Of a DNA stretch of 64,000 bases, positions 48,301 to 59,464 are shown one piece after another. Location: contig NC_087076.1 in the NCBI RefSeq assembly GCF_026151205.1, positions 20,391,919 to 20,455,918 of the forward strand, given 5' to 3'. Origin of the DNA: Bolinopsis microptera (Eukaryota; Ctenophora; Tentaculata; Lobata; Bolinopsidae). The position numbers and the translations under genes are program-made. Every line of letters starts with the position of its first letter. Positions within the stretch are counted from its first letter, which is position 1. Under the pieces are notes generated by a model. It did no database searches. It had not been told where the DNA came from and was given only the letters and a program-made list of their open reading frames with translations.

Positions 48301-48915
48301 GACCCGCCGGTCGAGAGATTAAGGTGTGTGCCCGAGGTAAATACCCCACACACCATGTGTTGAGTCTACGGCGGCGCCCGGCCAATAGGCAGGTCACAAA
48401 TTGTTTTGCCAGACTTGTATAACCGCATCATAGTACTCAAGCGAACAACCATCCCCCTGTTCGCTAGGGCCGTTACTGCAGAAAGCCTCACGTCTAGAAC
48501 AATTGATCATTTGTCGCTCCTGATCCTAGAGCATCCTTGTCTCGTTACTTGTCACATGCACTTTTTCTAAAGAGGAACTGTATAGTGATATACAGAAAGA
48601 AAATCTGTAGTAGATTTTCAAAGGCGACTGATAATATTGCGGACGCCACACCAGCAATATGACAACCATACCATAATCCAACATTCCCATGCACCTTTAT
48701 AGTTTAGAGTGCTTAGCACTATCCCAACTGCCAATATATTGCCAAAACGTTTTTGTCCAACAGAAATGTCAACTATAGTTATAGTGTTATACACTGTGCC
48801 TCAAATTATTTGATCAAAGCCGAGGATGTGGGATGATAGGCCGGTATATGTAGTGTAGTGCTGACACCTAACTAGGACTGAGTGCAGTAGGACGGTAGAA
48901 TGCAAGTGTGGAACT
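45320..48915 (-). mobile_element. LINE retrotransposon, near full length (RTE-like)
   Basis: A minus-strand element with an ORF of over 900 codons encoding an AP-type endonuclease and reverse transcriptase, ending just inside an (AGT)n tail (45326-45344 on the plus strand as ACT repeats). Simple-repeat 3' tails and the absence of an RNase H domain fit the RTE/RTEX group, but the clade call is by eye. It is inserted in an inverted-repeat element, so it is younger than that element. About 600 bp of noncoding 5' sequence precede the ORF (48320-48915). A clear target duplication was not identified. Confidence 0.85.
45352..48318 (-). CDS. LINE ORF: apurinic-type endonuclease and reverse transcriptase
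   Basis: 937 codons run from the first ATG (48165). The frame is open for about 50 more codons upstream (to about 48318) and there encodes VGTLNVRTIREQ, the start of the endonuclease fold, so the true start must be upstream of that ATG and may be non-AUG. Numbering from the ATG: GDLNAH at 124 and SDHR at 215 (endonuclease), FRPGRS 548, DFKKAFDS 581, GVLQGDTLAP 637 and FADDIAL 690 (RT palm with both catalytic Asp). The C-terminal region has RRLKMAGHCIRHP, a family-typical segment, and ends SGVDRT. No stop interrupts it, so this copy could be recently active. Confidence 0.93.
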   Translation of the reverse strand, partial: SLDRRVTPKSPAPTLSKAGTLLLRGQKEILVGTLNVRTIREQYKRDELGVCMRDSGVHILGIQEHRVVHSTEIEYQDLGSSHLITTSAWRTSNGAAAGGVGIVLDKKTVFNSLISVYSHDRRTMVANFAGNPVTTVIVTYSPTEGETVDEAENYYDSLGGAIDQIPAHNLLFVVGDLNAHVSSSGNWTSFHKGPANRNGRLLEDMLLERQLEITNTRFQKRRGKLWTYLSDMSQSKSQIDFIICRKKWRNSVKNSEAYGSFHSIGSDHRVVVARVKLSLRISKTEKRAPVLDWSKLKTDIALQERYTVEVKNRFSILEKDDQTATERYQCFIDANRTTSRLLLPEKEKKKRCKISATPSVEIARLKLRECSIKYHSDATEDNRIAVQEGKQKLGDAYQAAKEHLLEGQVRELEEASWQGRHAKSWTMINKITGKAPSYTGKIKGNSPTERVQKWKDYFATLLGSPPTVENAEEDIDPVHPPLNIGTEPFTLDEYRKAKSSIKEGKAWGDDNIAPEVLKRCDLDQIVLDFCNNALLKGEKPDQWSTANIIPIPKKGDLSEPMNYRGISLSSLVAKSLNKMVLNRLKPEIETILRRNQNGFRPGRSTTQQILVLRRLIEGVKSRKLPAVLTFIDFKKAFDSVHRGKMLKILEAYGIPVKIVQLIRLMYEKTMAKVLTPDGETELFEILAGVLQGDTLAPYLFAIVIDYCMRQAIGDDAERLGLTLERRKSRRVGPKIITDVDFADDIALISEDMDKANEFLLRVESAAASVGLHINEGKTKVMTLNMEDRSSDLQSRSGEAIENVDDFIYLGSWIESTDREIRVRKGKAWGALHRLKDIWKSKLSKSLKIRLFIAACESVLLYGSETWTLTKAQEKSLDGTYTKMLRMVLGISWKDKVSNITLYGSLPRLSNKLRSRRLKMAGHCIRHPELLASDLVLWEPTHGRAQQGRPRQSYLSMLLKEVGTNSKEELRTLMRDRDIWRGFSGVDRT

Positions 48916-49235
48916 GTATGCTGTAATAATCTATTTGGGTTGCGTTCGGGTCGTTACCTAGTATTTCGGGATAAGGGTGGTAGTTAGTGAATTAGCTGAA
49001 GTTAATTGAATCTTTATTGCCGAGTACAGCTATCTTCAGGTATGGTAGTTCTTCTTAATCTATTACATTTGTAATAATTGTAAATGAATGGGAAAAGCGA
49101 GCGACCGATTTCATTCTCGGTATCATTTTGCATTTGAAAACGGTCAATCAAATTAATATCATTTCCTTTTGTTTGGGAAAGAGAGATACTGGCAGCGGTC
49201 CACTCTACCCATGATTATGGGTTTTGGTCAAATAT

Positions 49236-50694
49236 CATCTCTTTTTGATTAATGTCAGGGTACTTTATAAAGTCGAAATATAATGTATAAACTGATATCT
49301 TCATTAATAAGGAGCAAGGAGGAAGTTTCAACGATTTCGAAATTTTTCCTTTGAAAACATTTCCTTGTGTTTGGGTAAGCATATCGGTCGAACACTGACT
49401 GAATTTGCCACTTTATACTCATTCAAGTTGGCATTAAATTTATATATAATGACATTGAACTGTCGTGGTAAAGCAGAATTTGTTTGAAATCACGAATGAG
49501 CAAAATTATCACCTTTCGCACGTGCAAACTATGAGCGGACGTTGCGTGCGCATCCAATATTGAATCGCCGTAAATTTTTGCGTGTTGGTGTTTTATATAT
49601 AGTTTGATAAGCATGCAAAGTTTCAAAGTATTTCAAGTAGAACTGTAATCACCACGGCACACCAAAGTTTACAGAAAATGGTAAAAACAGCAATTTTCAG
49701 TGATTTTAGCAATTTTCTATCAATTTGGGCGTGTCCCCACGTGTGCATCTTTTCGATTTTTAACTTTAAAACTAGCCTAATGCACAATTTATACCTATAA
49801 GAAGCAGAACTGAGCTCCACAACCCAAGGGATAGCCCAACACCAGAGAATACTAAATCGCAAAATTGAAGTTTTTATAAAATAATTCTTCAAAAAAGCAC
49901 TAACTTCAACGGCAAATATCTGGCAACTCGGTAGTGTGGCATAACACGGTTAACGCACGGTTAAGGCACGGTTAAGGCACGGTTAAGGCACGGTTAAGGC
50001 ACAAGGGTTACATAAGGCACGGTTCTTAAGGCACGGTTAACGCACGGTTAACGCACGGTTAAGGCACAAACTGCCCAAAAGCAACCATTATGGTCGCTTA
50101 AGGCACGGTTAACACACGGTTCCCTAGCCGTGCCTTAGCCGTGCCTTAGTTAACCACTTGTATGTTTATATGTTATATTTCCCCAACCGTGCGTTAACCG
50201 TGTGTTAACCGTGCCTTAAGCGACCATAATGGTTGTTTTTGGGCAGTTTGTGCCTTAACCGTGCCTTAACCGTGCCTTAACCGTGCGTTAACCGTGTTAT
50301 GCCACACTACCGAATTGCCAAATATCTTTATGAAGGAGCAAGGTAGGGGAACTTTCCGGTAGATTTTCAGAATGCTTAAACAATTATCTAACTTCAATAT
50401 GCCCTCAAATTTTGAATAAAATTACTCTTTAATGGCGTAAAATCGATTTTAAAAGTGATTACTTTGTAAAAAAACAGGTTTTTTAAATGGTTAACTTGAT
50501 GACGTCATCAAGTGGTAATGATGACGTTAAATTACTTTTTAATATAATGTAAACTAAAGTCTAAACAATCATCTTCAAGACCTGTGGTCCGAGATGGCTG
50601 TATCTTTAAAGCTTCTGAATATACGGACACCTGAATATAGCCTATAATTGACTGGCAAAGCGTCTATCCCTGAATATATAATATGTATATCTGT
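49236..50694. repeat. Spacer of duplicated 1.56-kb unit, copy 1
   Basis: About 1053 bp (after removing the 406-bp insertion) that align along their length with 51221-52258. Two minus-strand open frames (67 and 89 codons) recur in both copies, but this is explained by the recent duplication. They match nothing I recognise. Confidence 0.85.
49915..50326. mobile_element. 400-bp inverted-repeat element with 6-bp target duplication
   Basis: The element 49921-50320 is exactly 400 bp. Its ends are tggcaactcggtagtgtggc and, as complement, tggcaattcggtagtgtggc, and the inverted repeat continues for about 100 bp or more. AATATC flanks it at 49915-49920 and 50321-50326. The sister unit at about 51891-51896 has a single AATATC with no insert, i.e. 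the empty site. The arms are built of tandem ggttaaggcac and ggttaacgcac units, so the element is almost wholly minisatellite. No protein is encoded. Confidence 0.92.
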
Positions 50695-51220
50695 ATATTT
50701 TGCCAAAACCCATAATCATGGGTAGAGTGGACCGCTGCCAGTGTCTCTCTTTCCCAAACAAAAGGAAATGATATTAATTTGATTGACCGTTCTCAAATGC
50801 AAAATGATACCGAGAATGAAATCGGTCGCTCGCTTTTCCCATTCAGTCACGGCTTACGAATTGTATAAATAAGTTTCGATTGATTACAATTACATCAATC
50901 TGATGCTGTAAAAATCTCTTTGGGTTGCGTTCGGGTCGATACCTAGTATTTCGGGGTAAGGGACAAGGGTGGTAGTTATTACTTATTGAACAAGCTGAAG
51001 TTTATTGAATCTTCATTGCCGAGTACAGCTGCCTTTGGGTAGTTCTTCTTAATCTATTACAATTGTAAATAAATGGGAAAAGCGAGCGACCGATTTCATT
51101 CTCGGTATCATTTTGCATTTGAGAACGGTCAATCAAATTAATATCATTTCCTTTTGTTTGGGAAAGAGAGACACTGGCAGCGGTCCACTCTACCCATGAT
51201 TATGGGTTTTGGCAAAATAT
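50695..51220. repeat. Inverted-repeat element copy 2 (complete)
   Basis: 526 bp with about 150-bp terminal inverted repeats (atattttgccaaaaccc ... gggttttggcaaaatat) around a 215-bp non-palindromic core (ttgggttgcgttcgggtcga and so on). No reading frame of note and no clear target duplication. Confidence 0.88.
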
Positions 51221-52258
51221 CATCTCTTTTTGATTATAATGTCAGGCCGGTACTTTATAAAGTCGAAATATAAACTGATATCTTCATTAATAAGGAGGAA
51301 GTTTCAACGATTTCGAAACTTTTCCTTTAAAAACATTTCCTTGTGTTTAGGTAAGCATATCGGTCCATCACTGACTGAATATGCCACTTAATACTCATTC
51401 AAGTTGGCATTAAATTCGTATATAATGACATTAAACTGTCGTGGCAAAGCAGAATTTGTTGGAAATCACGAATGAACAAAATTCTCACCTTTCGCACGTG
51501 CAAACTTTTAGCGGACGTTGCGTGCGCATCCAATATTGAATCGCCGTAAATTTTTGCATGTAATTGTTTTTTATATAGCTTGATAAGCATGCAAAGTTTC
51601 AAAGTTTTTCAAGAAGAACTGTAATCACAACGGCACTCTAAAGTTGACAGAAAATGACGAAAACAGCAATTTTCAGTGATTTTAGCAATTTTCTATCAAT
51701 TTGGGCGTGTCCCCACGTGTGCAACTTTTCGATTTTCAACTTTAAAACTAGCCTAATGCACAATTTATACCTATAGGAAGCAGAACTGAGCTCCACAACC
51801 CAAGGCATGGCCCAACACCAGAGAATACTAAATCGCAAAATTGACGTTTTTATAAAATAATTCTTCAAAAAAGCACAAACTTCAATGACGAATATCTTTA
51901 TGAAGGAGCAAGCTAGAAAAACTTTCCGGTAGATTTTCAGAATGCTTGAACAATTATCTAAGATAAAACTTCCTCAGATTTTGAATAAAATTACTCCTTA
52001 ATGGTTTAAAATTAATTTTAAAAGTTATTACTTTGTCAAAAATCAAGTTTTAAAAACGGTTAACTTGATGACGTCATCAAGGGGTGTTTATGACGTCAAA
52101 TAATTTTTTTGTACAGTGTAAACTAAAGTGTAAACAATTATTTGCAAGACCTGTGGTCGGAAATGGCTGTATCTTTTATACTTTTGAATCTATGGACACT
52201 TAAATACAGGCTACAATTGACTGGCAAAGCGTCTATCCCTGAATATATATGTATGTAT
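51221..52258. repeat. Spacer of duplicated 1.56-kb unit, copy 2
   Basis: Aligns with 49236-50694 minus its insertion. Together with the 526-bp element this makes a unit of about 1.56 kb in tandem. Confidence 0.85.
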
Positions 52259-52515
52259 ATATTTTACCAAAACCCATAATCATGGGTAGAGTGGACCGCT
52301 GCCAGTGTCTCTCTTTCCCAAACAAAAGGAAATGATATTAATTTGATTGACCGTTCTCAAATGCAAAATGATACCGAGAATGAAATCGGTCGCTCGCTTT
52401 TCCCATTCATGATCACGGCTTACGAATTGTAATAATTTTCGATTGATTACATGTCAATCAGATGCTGTAAAAATCTCTTTGGGTTGCGTTCGGGTCGATA
52501 ACCTAGTATTTAGGT
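52259..52515. repeat. Inverted-repeat element copy 3 (right part missing)
   Basis: Begins like copy 2 (atattttaccaaaaccc) and follows it through the core to cctagtattt, then turns into unrelated DNA. The right inverted repeat is absent. Confidence 0.85.
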
Positions 52516-52852
52516 GTATTTGTAGGCAGTTAGTGGGTTCGTCGTATTGTACTGTTAGTTCAATTGCCTCCTTGAAAGGACAGACTTTTTTTCATTCCAT
52601 AGGAATTGCAGGATACTTCGAGAAAGAATTTGTAGAATATCATAGAGCTTTTTTCGGGTCCATTATAAGAGTCATTGTATTGTTCATTTGATTCCATATT
52701 AAGGCAAAAATAGGGCTTCACAGAAAACGGGTGGGCGACAAGTGACCCCCCGACAATTGAGCCCCCGACAAATAACCCCGACAATAGATCCCCTACAATT
52801 TACCCCCGACAATTGATCCCCCCCAGCATGACCAGGACAGGACCAGAGCACC

Positions 52853-53540
52853 TGACCCTGACCCTGACCCTGACCCTGACCCTGACCCTGACCTACCCTG
52901 ACCCTGACCCCTGACCCTGACCATGACCCATGACCCTGACCCTGACCTGACCTGATCCTGACCTGACCCTGGACCTGACCCGACCCTGACCCTGACCCTG
53001 ACCCTGACCTGACCCTGACCCGGACCCTGACCCTGACCCTGACCCTGACCCTGACCCTGACCCTGACCTGACCCTGACCCTGACCCTGACCCTGACCCTG
53101 ACCCTGTCCCTGACCCAATACCTGACCCTGACCCTGCCCTGACCCGACCCTGACCCCTGGCCCTGACCCTGACCCTGACCCTGACCCTGACCCTGACCCT
53201 GACCCTGACCCTGACCCTGACCCTGACCCTGACCTGACCCTGACCTGACCTTACCCTGACCTGACCCCTGACCCTGACCTGACCCTGACATGACCCTGAC
53301 CCTGACCTGACCCTGACCCTGACCCTGACCCTGACCCTGACCCTGACCCTGACCTGACCTGACCCTGACCATGACCCTGGACCTGGACCCTGACCCTGAC
53401 CCTGACCCTGTCCCTGAACCCTGACCATCTGACCCTGACCCTGACCCTGACCCTGACCCTGACCTTGACCCTGACCCTGACCCCTGACCTTGACCTGACC
53501 TGACCTGACCGTGACCTGACATGACCCTGACCTTGCCTGA
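52853..53540. repeat. Telomere-like hexamer array (CCCTGA)n
   Basis: Over 100 copies of ccctga (TCAGGG on the other strand), with many one-base deletions (cctga, ccctg). It differs from the animal telomere repeat TTAGGG by one base. The Gly-Gln-Gly-Ser and Val-Arg frames across it are repeat products. Confidence 0.95.
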
Positions 53541-53900
53541 CCCTGACCCTAACCCCAACCACAAAACCAACCCCAACCCCCAACCCAAACCCAACCCCAA
53601 CCCCAACCCCAACCCAAAACCCCAAACCACAAACCCAACCCCAAACCCAACCCCAACCCACCCAACCCCACCCCAAACCCCCAACCACAACCCTCAACCC
53701 AAACCGAACCTAACCCCAAACCCAACCCCAACCTAACCTAACCCTAAACCCTTACCTTTACCCGTTCCCTAACCCTACCCTAACCCTTACCCTGACCCAT
53801 GACCTAACCTAACCCTATTCTAGGCCTGACCCAGGTACCCTGACCCAGGATCCTGATTCAGGACCCTGACCCTAACCCGATCAATGACCACAGTGTATTA
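53541..53900. repeat. Degenerate CCCCAA / CCCTAA array
   Basis: Continues from the CCCTGA array into ccccaaccc-type repeats (to about 53720), then ccctaaccct-type repeats (53720-53815), then a few decayed ccctgacc copies. The order suggests drift between related hexamers. Confidence 0.85.
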
Positions 53901-54164
53901 CGTGGGGGGGGGGGGGGAGGTCAATTGTCGTAATCAGCCATAGATTCGCAACAATTGACCCCAGTGTAATTACTTAGGGGTATTTGTTCGGGGGGTCAAT
54001 TGCGGGGGGTCAACATTGTCGTACTCAGCCTAGATTCGCAACAAATTGACCCCAGTGTAATTACATAGGGGTCAATTAGTCGGGGGAGTCAATTGTCGGG
54101 GGGTCAAATTGTTCGGGGGAGGGGGGGGTCAATTTGTCGGGGGGTCAATTGTCGCGGTTAACCC

Positions 54165-54355
54165 TCCAGAAAGTAAAGGTAGGGCTATTGAAAATGTTTG
54201 TAAATTGCACAATTGCACTCTTATGGTAGATCGGTTCGTACTGTTATTTTCAAGAGATATCCCATTTAGAGCATCATGGACCAACCAAATCGTTAATATT
54301 TTAGGAAGAAAACAAAATTGAGATGAAGAAGAAACAAAATTGTGATGAATCTTCA
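54165..54355. other. Short unique segment
   Basis: A single non-repetitive stretch between the fold-back element and the 43-bp satellite. An open frame crosses it (…VDRFVLLFSRDIPFRASW…) but starts inside the repeat and is not recognised. Confidence 0.35.
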
Positions 54356-54359
54356 TGTG

Positions 54360-57300
54360 GAGTTGCTATGTAGCATAATCATCTCGTTGCATATGTAGAT
54401 ATTCGTAACGAGGCATAATTCATCTCGCTTGCCATTATGTAGATAGTACGTAACGAGGCTTAATTCATCTCGCTTGCATTATTGTAGATTTACGTAAACG
54501 AGCATAATTCATCTCGCTTGCATTATGTAGATATACGTAACGGAAGGCATAATTCATCTCGCTGGCATTATGTAGATATACGTAAATACGAGGCATAATT
54601 CATTCGCTCTGCATTATGTAGATATAAGTAACGAGGCATAATCATCTCGCTTGCATTATGTAGAAATCGTAACGAGGCTAATTCATCTCGCTTGGCATAA
54701 TGTAGATATACGTAACGAGGCATAATTAATCTCGTTGCATTATGTAGATATACGTTACGTGGATTTATTCATCTCGGTTGCTATGTAGATATACGTAACC
54801 GAGGATAATTCATCTCGCTTGCATTTTGTAGATATACCGTAACGAGGCATAATTATCTCGCTTGCATTTGAAGATATTCGTAACGAGGCATAATTCATCT
54901 CGCTTGAATTATGTAGATATACGTAACGTCGGCCTAATTCATTCGCTTGCATTATGTAGATTTACGTAACGGAGGCATAATTCATCTCGCTTGCATTATG
55001 TAATATACGTAACTGAGGCATATCATCTCGCATTGCATTATGAGATAGACGTAACGAGGCATAATTCATCTCGCTTGCATTATGTAGATATACGAACGAG
55101 GCATAATTCAGCTCGCTTGCATTATGTTAGATTTACGTAACGAGGCATAAATCATCTAGCGTGCATTATGTAGATACTACGTAAGAGGCATAATTCATCT
55201 CGCTTGCATTATGTAGATATACGTAACGAGGCATAATTAAGTGCGCTTGCAATTATGTAGATATACGTAACACGAAGGCATAATTCATCTCGCTTGCATT
55301 ATGTCAGATACTACGTAACGTGGCATAAATTCATCTCGCTTGCATTATGTAGATATACGTAAACGAGGAAATTCATCTCGCTTGCATTATGTAGATTTAC
55401 GTAACGAGGCATCTTCATCTTCGCTTGCATTATGTAGTATACGTAACGAGGCATAATCTCATCTCGCTTGCATCTATGTAGATATACGTAAGAGGGCATC
55501 ATTCATCTCGCTTGCATTTTTTTTCTGTAGATATACGTAACGAGGGCATAATTACATCTCGCTTGCATTATGTAGATATTACGTACGAGGCATACTTTCA
55601 TCTCGCTTGCATATGTTGCAAATACGTAAACGAGGCATAATCATCTCGCTTGCATTATGTAGATATACGTAACGAGGCATATTTCTCTCGCTTGCATTAT
55701 GATAGATATACGTAAACGAGGCATAATTCTCTCGCTTGCATTGGTGTCGGATATTTACGTAACGGTGGCAGAATTCATCTCGACTTGCATTATGTAGATA
55801 TACGTAACGAGGCATAATTCATCTCGCTTGCATTATGTAGATATACGTAACGGGCATAACTCATCTCGCTTGCAATTATGTAGATATACGTAAACGAGGC
55901 ATAATTCATCTCGCTTGCATTATGTAGGATATACGTAACGCGGCCTAATTCATCTCGCTTGCATTATTTGATCTTACGTAACGAGGGCATAATTCATCTC
56001 GCTTGCATTATGTAGATATAGTAACGGGACATACTTCATCTCGCATGAAATTATGTAGATATACCAGTAACGAGGATTAATTCATCTCGCTTGCATTTAT
56101 GTAGATATACGTAAACGAGGTTATTAATTCATCTCGCTTGCATTATGTAGATATACGTAACGTGCATAATTCATCTCGCTTGCAATTATGTAGTAGATAT
56201 ACGTACGAGGCATAATTCATCTCGCTAGCCATTATGATATATACGTACGAGGCAAACTTCACTCTCGCTTGTCATTATGCAGATATACGTAACGAGGCAT
56301 TATTCATCTCGCTTGATTATGTACGATATACGTAACGAGCATAATTCATCTCGCTTGCATTATGTAATATATTACGTAACGAGGCATAATTCATCTTCCT
56401 TGCATTATGTAGATAACGTAACGGGCATAATTCATCTCTTGCTTATGTAGATATACCGTAACGGAGCATAATTCATGTCGCTTGCATTATGTAGATATAC
56501 GTAACGAGGCATAATTCACTCGCTTGCATATGTAGATATACGTATCGGCGGCATAAATCATCTCGCTTGCAATTATGTAGATATACGTACGAGGCATAGT
56601 TCCTCTCGCTTGCTTTATGTAGTTATACGTAACGAGGCATATTCATCTCGCTTGCATTATGTAGATATACGTACACGAGCATAATTCATCTCGGGCCTTA
56701 TGTAGGGGATTATACGTTAACGAGGCATAATTCATCTCGCTTGCATTATGTAGATATACGTAAACGAGGCATAATTCAGTCTCGCTCGCATTATGTAGAT
56801 ATACGTAACGAGGCATAATTCATTTCGCTTGCATTATGTAGATATACGGGTAACGAGCATAAATTCATTCGTTTGCATTATGTAGAATACGTCAACGAGG
56901 CATAATTCATCTCGCTTCCATATGTAGATATTACGTAACGAAGGCATAATTCATCTCGTTGCATTATGTAGGATATACGTAACGAGGCATAATTCATCTC
57001 GCTTCCATTATGTAGATATACGTAACGAGGCATAATTCATCTCGCTTGCATATGTAGATATACGTAACGAGCGCATAATTCATTCGCTTGCATTATGTAG
57101 ATCTACGTAACGGGCATATTCAGCTCGTGCATTATGTAGATATACGTACGAGGCATATTCATCTAGTTGCTATTATGTAGATATACGTACCTGGAGGAAT
57201 AATTCCTCTCGCTTGCATTATGTAGATATACGCCATCGAGCATCATTTCATCTCGCTTGCATTATGTAGATCTAGTAACGAGCATAATTTCGATCTCGCT

Positions 57301-58008
57301 TGCATTATGTTGATTACGTAACGATGCATATTCATCTCGCTTGCATTATGTAGATTTACGTAACGAGGCAAAAGTCATCTCGCTTGCATTATGTAGTATA
57401 CGAACGAGGCATATTCATCTCGATTGCATTATGTAGATTTTACGTAACGAGGCATAAATTCTATCTCGCTTGCATTATGTAGATATACGTAACGAGGCAT
57501 AATTCATCTCGCTTGCATTAAGTAGATATACGTAAAAGAGGCATAATTCATCTCGCTGTCTGCCCATTATGTAGATATTACGTAACGAGGCATAAATTCA
57601 TCTCGCTGCATTAGTTGATATACGTAACGAGGCATAATTCATCTCGCTTGCATATGTAGATATAGTAACTAGATATTCACTTCGTTGGCATTATGTAGGT
57701 ATACGTAACGGAGGCATAATTACATACTCGCTTGCATTTATGTAGATATTACGTAAACGAGGCATTATTCATCTCGCTTGCATTATGTAGTTATAAGGTA
57801 ACGAGCATAATTCAATCCGCTTGCATTATGTAGATTACGTACTGAGGATAATTCATATCGCTTGCATTATGTAGATATCGTAACGAGGCATAATTCATCT
57901 CGCTTGCATTATGTAGAATACGTAACGGAGGGCATAATTTCATCTCGCTTGCATTATGTAGATATACGTAACGAGGCATAATTCATTCGCTTGATTATGT
58001 AGATATAC
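54360..58008. repeat. 43-bp satellite array, part 1
   Basis: About 85 copies of a 43-bp unit containing cataattcatctcgcttgca and ttatgtagatatacgtaacg plus agg. Copies differ mainly by scattered single-base insertions and deletions, the pattern of uncorrected long-read noise. Minus-strand frames repeating RYVYLHNASEM are products of the repeat. Confidence 0.96.
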
Positions 58009-58009
58009 G

Positions 58010-59460
58010 TACTTACTTGATACTTGGGTATACTTGATAAGGTTCCTCAATCATTCGAAGTGGCTCTGCTCCAACCGCGGATTTGCCGCTTATGTGTTAC
58101 ATCTTTCTCCAGTGCTTTCGGTTTTCCTGCCAACTCTCGGACCTTATCAAATACAACCTGTCTGGATCTCCTGTGAATTGCTACTGCGTCTTCTAGGTCA
58201 CAGGTTCGCCAATTCTTTCTGGCCGCCCACGTTGATCTTCCCACAGGCCGTGAGCAGGTGTCCAATCCAAATAGATTACTTTGGTAGCTGGTGTCCGGCA
58301 TTCTAGAAACATGTCCAAACAGGCGAGACGGTTTCGGCCTTGATGTAGGTAATAACCGGGTTTATTCATGCCGCTCCAACACTTGAACATTGCTCGTCCG
58401 GGGAACACTTAATTCGAAGGATTCTCCTCACACAGTTTGATGAAAAACTTCGAAGCGATGTAGTGCTTTGAAGTAGTGTTCCAGACTTCGCTTCCATAAA
58501 GTAATATTGTTGAACCGCTGCCACATATATCCGTATTTTGGTGTTAGTTTGGATATTGCGATTCTTCCAAATATTACGAGTGATTGAATGCTCCTGAGGC
58601 TTCTGGATCCGTGCAGACAAGTCCCGGTCAATAGTCCCATCACTTGATATAATCGAACCAAGGTAAGTGAAGTTGTGACTTGCTGGTTAGCCGTGTCTCC
58701 TTCTGTAATGTCCACTGTTGATGCTTCAGTAGATGGCCTCTGTGATGTATTCTTGCCGATGGCCATAACTCTGTTTTCTTCGCATTGATTCTGAGGCCAG
58801 CCTGAGCCGCATACTTGCATAAAAGATCAGTCGTCTCCTGGGAGACCGTCCTTGGTGTTGTCATGATAGCCAAATCCCTGCATAGTCAGTATCCAGGACG
58901 ACTGTATCCTGACAGAGCTGTGGTCGCTCTCTGCAGCACTGCCCCGTGTGACACACTTTTGTTATCCTCGCCCGTGCGCAGGCAGGTTGATGCAAACATT
59001 AAAGAATGGGGGACCCGGAATATCCCCCTGCCCAGAGCCAGATGTAACGTCAACACTCAGAGAGCTCGCCATTATGTCTGACAGCGCTGACGGTGCCGCG
59101 AAAGTATGCTTGCAATATGCGGATGTATTTACAGGCAAGCCATTAATGACTGAAGTCTTCCAGATAAACTCCCGATCAAGTGAATCGAATGCCGCTTTTA
59201 AAGTCAACAAAATTTATGTAAGGGGGAGATAAAACTCAATGCTTTTGTGAATAATAGTACGGAGCGTATAAATCTGATCTATGCAAGACCTGTATTTCCT
59301 GAAACCCACACTGATTCTCTCGGAGCGTTCTTCAAGCCCCGCATTCATCCGTCGCTAACATATTATCTGATAGAGGTTTTGATGCCGTGGAGCGTAGGGT
59401 AATGTCCCTGTTGTTCGAGCAGTATGATGTATCCCCCTTTTTCGGGGGACAAATAAACAA
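58010..59460 (-). mobile_element. 5'-truncated LINE inserted in the satellite
   Basis: A minus-strand fragment of a second LINE family. Pieces in different frames read FRKYRSCIDQIYTLRTII (near 59300), LKAAFDSLDREFIW (RT, near 59190), GLRINAKKTEL (after the catalytic box, near 58780), ARIQKPQEHSITRNIWKNRN (near 58590) and a GHV-type C-terminal domain. The endonuclease is missing. The 3' end is a short tacttgatacttgg repeat next to the satellite at 58010. Frequent frame changes may be partly sequence noise. It interrupts the 43-bp array, which resumes at about 59465. Confidence 0.85.
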
Positions 59461-59464
59461 TGAG

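Larger units (their letters stand above)
45120..49235. repeat. Inverted-repeat element copy 1, split by a LINE
   Basis: The left end (45120-45318) and right end (about 48918-49235) match the two ends of the complete 526-bp copy at 50695-51220, including the roughly 150-bp terminal inverted repeats (ccaaaacccataatcatggg ... cccatgattatgggttttgg). The LINE at 45320-48915 has landed inside, about 195 bp from the left end. Confidence 0.85.
52735..54160. repeat. Fold-back element enclosing telomere-like arrays
   Basis: Both ends carry short tandem copies of a gggggtcaattgtc unit in opposite sense: 52738-52820 as ccccccgacaattgag, and 53900-54160 as gtcggggggtcaattgtc. The outermost matched ends are gcgacaagtgacccccc and, as complement, gcgacaattgacccccc. 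The interior is the repeat arrays listed separately. There is no coding capacity beyond repeat frames. Confidence 0.7.

Noticed and set aside
49423-51868. Two pairs of similar minus-strand frames as a conserved gene family
   Set aside because: The similarity is fully explained by the recent 1.56-kb duplication. No domain, and the noncoding parts match equally well.
52793-53736. Gly-Gln, Val-Arg and Pro-Asn repeat proteins
   Set aside because: They are frames of the telomere-like hexamer array.
52853-53900. True chromosome end
   Set aside because: Normal and satellite sequence continue on both sides, and the hexamer is not TTAGGG throughout.
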